Source: Alphaproteobacteria bacterium
Lineage (GTDB): Bacteria > Pseudomonadota > Alphaproteobacteria > ATCC43930 > CGMCC-115725
DNA length: 6,200 nucleotides
NCBI GenBank assembly: GCA_005888425.1
Contig: VAZF01000247.1
Coordinates: forward strand, 1-6,200
Reading direction: 5' to 3'
This document shows, one piece after another, positions 4,914 to 6,200 of the stretch (its first letter is position 1; each line of letters opens with the position of its first letter). A program made the position numbers and the translations under genes. A model generated the notes under the pieces. That model ran no database searches. It was not told where the DNA came from and worked only from the letters and a program-made list of their open reading frames with translations.

Positions 4914-5663
4914 CTTCGGATCCGGATTGTCGGGCAGATCCGGAAAGGCTTCGCGCAAGCGGCGGATCACGCTCGGGCTCGTCAGCCGGAAAAAGGTATT
5001 GATCTCCCTTTCGAGGCTCAAGGTCGTCACCAACGCCTTTGTCGTGTCCTGCTGCTCCATCTTCGGCAGCATCGCCTTGGCGCTCGCATTGTCGGGCTCG
5101 CGGTCCAAGGTGAAAGCGAGATTGCGCGCGATGTAGTCGTGGCCGGGATAGATCAGCGTCTCGTCCGGCAGCTTCGAGAGTTGCGCCGCAAAGGTGTTGT
5201 AGAGCTCGTTCGGGTGACCGCCATTGTGGCAATTGCCGGCGCCCGCGTTGAACAGCGTGTCGCCGCAGAACAAGGCCGGACGGTCGCCATGCGCGACGAC
5301 GCAGATATGCGACATCGTATGGCCCGGCGTGTCGAGGCATTCCAATTCGACGGTCTTGCCGACCTTGATGACGTCACCGGCCTTGAGGCCGCGGTCGATG
5401 CCCTCGATCTGGTCCTTGGCGCCGGCATGCGCCAGCAATTTGGCGTGCGTCGCGCCGATGACCTGATCGTTGCCGCCGGTATGATCGCGGTGATGGTGCG
5501 TGTTCAGCACCTGCGTGATGTTCCAGCCCTTTGCCTTCGCGGCGGCGAGGCATTTCTGGTAGTCGAGCGGATCGATCGCGAGCGCCTCGCCGGTTTCGGA
5601 GCAGGCGATCAGGTAATTGAAATTCCGTCCGGAATTGGCGGTCCAGATCTGTTCGACAATCAT
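4836..5663 (-). CDS. Glyoxalase II-type metallo-beta-lactamase fold hydrolase (hydroxyacylglutathione hydrolase-like)
   Basis: The product is 275 aa from the ATG at 5663. All seven binuclear metal ligands of glyoxalase II can be placed: His56, His58, Asp60 and His61 in THHHRDH (55-61), His115 in TPGHT (112-116), Asp135 in CGDTLFNAG (133-141) and His175 in YPGHDY (172-177). A C-terminal LEREINTFFR segment (217-226) resembles the glutathione-binding domain of GloB proteins, so hydrolysis of S-lactoylglutathione or a related thioester in the cytosol is likely. The GNCHNGGHPNELYNTF loop (143-158) differs from classic GloB, so substrate specificity is open. The 5663 start has GGGAG 7 bases upstream; an in-frame ATG at 5696 would add 11 residues and falls at the edge of a repeat, so it was not chosen. 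The last 25 or so residues (TEERSDES...AALRSQ) come from the 4835-4913 repeats and are probably not part of the original protein. Confidence 0.9.
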   Translation of the reverse strand: MIVEQIWTANSGRNFNYLIACSETGEALAIDPLDYQKCLAAAKAKGWNITQVLNTHHHRDHTGGNDQVIGATHAKLLAHAGAKDQIEGIDRGLKAGDVIKVGKTVELECLDTPGHTMSHICVVAHGDRPALFCGDTLFNAGAGNCHNGGHPNELYNTFAAQLSKLPDETLIYPGHDYIARNLAFTLDREPDNASAKAMLPKMEQQDTTKALVTTLSLEREINTFFRLTSPSVIRRLREAFPDLPDNPDPKTEERSDESIPIDEDSRHEIAALRSQ

Positions 5664-5695
5664 CCCTCGGCTCCCGGCGTGTTCAGCTAAGCCCA

Positions 5696-5773
5696 TCGTC
5701 CCGGCGAAGGCCGGGACCCACTCGTCAGCCGTCTGGCTAGCGGATCAGTGGGCCCCGGCCTTTGCCGGGACGA
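5696..5773. repeat. Inverted repeat of the CCGGCGAAGGCCGGGACCCA family
   Basis: The arms at 5696-5722 and 5747-5773 are 27-bp inverted copies with two mismatches, and each has its own CCGGC...GCCGG hairpin. The 24-base spacer contains AGCC-GTCT-GGCT. The TCGTCCCGGCGAAGGCCGGGA-type unit is a very common intergenic repeat in Bradyrhizobium-like genomes. It begins 33 bases upstream of the metallo-hydrolase start, so it occupies that gene's leader or promoter zone and also follows the amidohydrolase gene. Bases 5774-5841 show nothing further that I can support. Confidence 0.88.
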
Positions 5774-5841
5774 CGATTTAGGATGAGCCCAAGCTTGGTT
5801 ACGCAGATGTAATTGCGCACGACCCACCCCGGGTATGCCGA

Positions 5842-6200
5842 TCAGCTCTGTTTGAAAAAGCGCGCCGCGTTGCCCCAGAACAGCTTCTCCCGCGTCTCCG
5901 AACCGAGGCTTTGCCAGGCCAGGACATTGTCAACCGAGTCGGGGAACTGGCACTCCGAATGCGGGTAGTCCGAGGCGTACATCAACACGCCGTCGCCGAG
6001 AAAGTCGGTGACCATGGTGAACATGTCCTCGCCCTCCTGCCGCTCGATGCTGCAGAAAAACCGGCCGCCCGTCAGGTACTCGCTCGGCTTCCTGCTCAGC
6101 GCGGCGGTCGAGCCGACATAGGCGTACTGCTCGTCCATACGGCGGCCCCAGAATGGCAACCAGCCAAAGCCGCATTCGAGGACGCCCAGCCGCAAGCCGG
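5842..6200 (-). CDS. Amidohydrolase_2 family protein, C-terminal part (cut by window edge)
   Basis: The frame is open to the window end and encodes about 119 residues up to the TGA at 5844-5842. The visible part reads LRLGVLECGFGWLPFWGRRMDEQ and then DGVLMYASDYPHSECQFPDSV, ending GNAARFF. This matches the C-terminal third of Amidohydrolase_2 (COG2159, ACMSD-like) TIM-barrel metal hydrolases and decarboxylases. The aspartate in SDYPH is the usual barrel-end catalytic or metal residue, and GNAARFF is the typical closing helix. A TTG at 6195 could start a 117-aa product, but the family homology clearly begins mid-barrel, so the gene must continue beyond 6200. Substrates in the family range from aminocarboxymuconate semialdehyde to aromatic acids; none can be named here. 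Confidence 0.88.
   Translation of the reverse strand, partial: GLRLGVLECGFGWLPFWGRRMDEQYAYVGSTAALSRKPSEYLTGGRFFCSIERQEGEDMFTMVTDFLGDGVLMYASDYPHSECQFPDSVDNVLAWQSLGSETREKLFWGNAARFFKQS

Noticed and set aside
4833..5690. 285-aa plus-strand frame opposite the glyoxalase II-type gene
   Set aside because: The minus strand has all seven metal ligands and a good ribosome site; the plus-strand product has no recognisable domain.
5664..5696. 11-residue N-terminal extension of the glyoxalase II-type protein from the ATG at 5696
   Set aside because: That ATG lies at the edge of a dispersed repeat, while the ATG at 5663 has a GGGAG ribosome site and begins with the usual family N-terminus (MIVEQIW).
1392..5773. 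CRISPR array or insertion sequences
   Set aside because: The repeats are inverted pairs of different families, not evenly spaced direct repeats, and no transposase frame is present.

Overview
The window is GC-rich DNA that looks like an alphaproteobacterial (Rhizobiales, Bradyrhizobium/Rhodopseudomonas-type) chromosome. The reasons are strong GC bias at third codon positions, AGGAGG-type ribosome sites, a DUF1127 gene, and several dispersed palindromic repeat families that I recognise from Bradyrhizobium-like genomes. The assignment rests on recognition, not on a search.

Layout. Positions 1-40 (minus) are the first 13 codons of a probable enoyl-CoA hydratase/crotonase. It is divergent from a 397-aa stand-alone cobalamin-independent methionine synthase (MetE) C-terminal-type zinc protein (204-1397, plus). 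This converges on a GcvA-like LysR regulator (1541-2455, minus). The 155 bp between them is a composite repeat whose two perfect 32-bp inverted arms supply the stop codons of both genes.

Divergent from LysR is a compact plus-strand operon: a possible 12-codon leader peptide with a 5'UTR hairpin, an 80-aa DUF1127 protein (2587-2829), a TAATG-overlapped 56-aa protein of unknown function (2829-2999), and a CmcJ/NvfI-family putative non-haem iron oxygenase (3034-3867). It ends at a perfect 34-bp palindromic terminator (3881-3919). The LysR/DUF1127 gap has dyads and a TGAGAA direct repeat spaced 21 bp, which are candidate LysR sites. This is the most interesting unit in the window: a small regulated module that ties two tiny proteins to an oxygenase.

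The next stretch (3868-4160) holds no gene, only the terminator, a truncated copy of it and a paired repeat. It is followed by an isochorismatase-like cysteine hydrolase (4161-4787, plus). Converging on that is a glyoxalase II-type metallo-beta-lactamase hydrolase (4836-5663, minus) with all metal ligands; its last 25 or so residues are encoded by an inserted repeat pair. A further repeat (5696-5773) lies upstream of it. The window closes with the C-terminal part of an Amidohydrolase_2 family protein (5842-6200, minus), cut by the window edge.

Taken together, the enzymes (crotonase, MetE-like transferase, oxygenase, cysteine hydrolase, glyoxalase II, amidohydrolase) look like accessory catabolic or detoxification genes. 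Apart from the LysR/DUF1127/CmcJ unit they do not form an obvious single pathway. No RNA gene, CRISPR array, insertion sequence or origin was seen.
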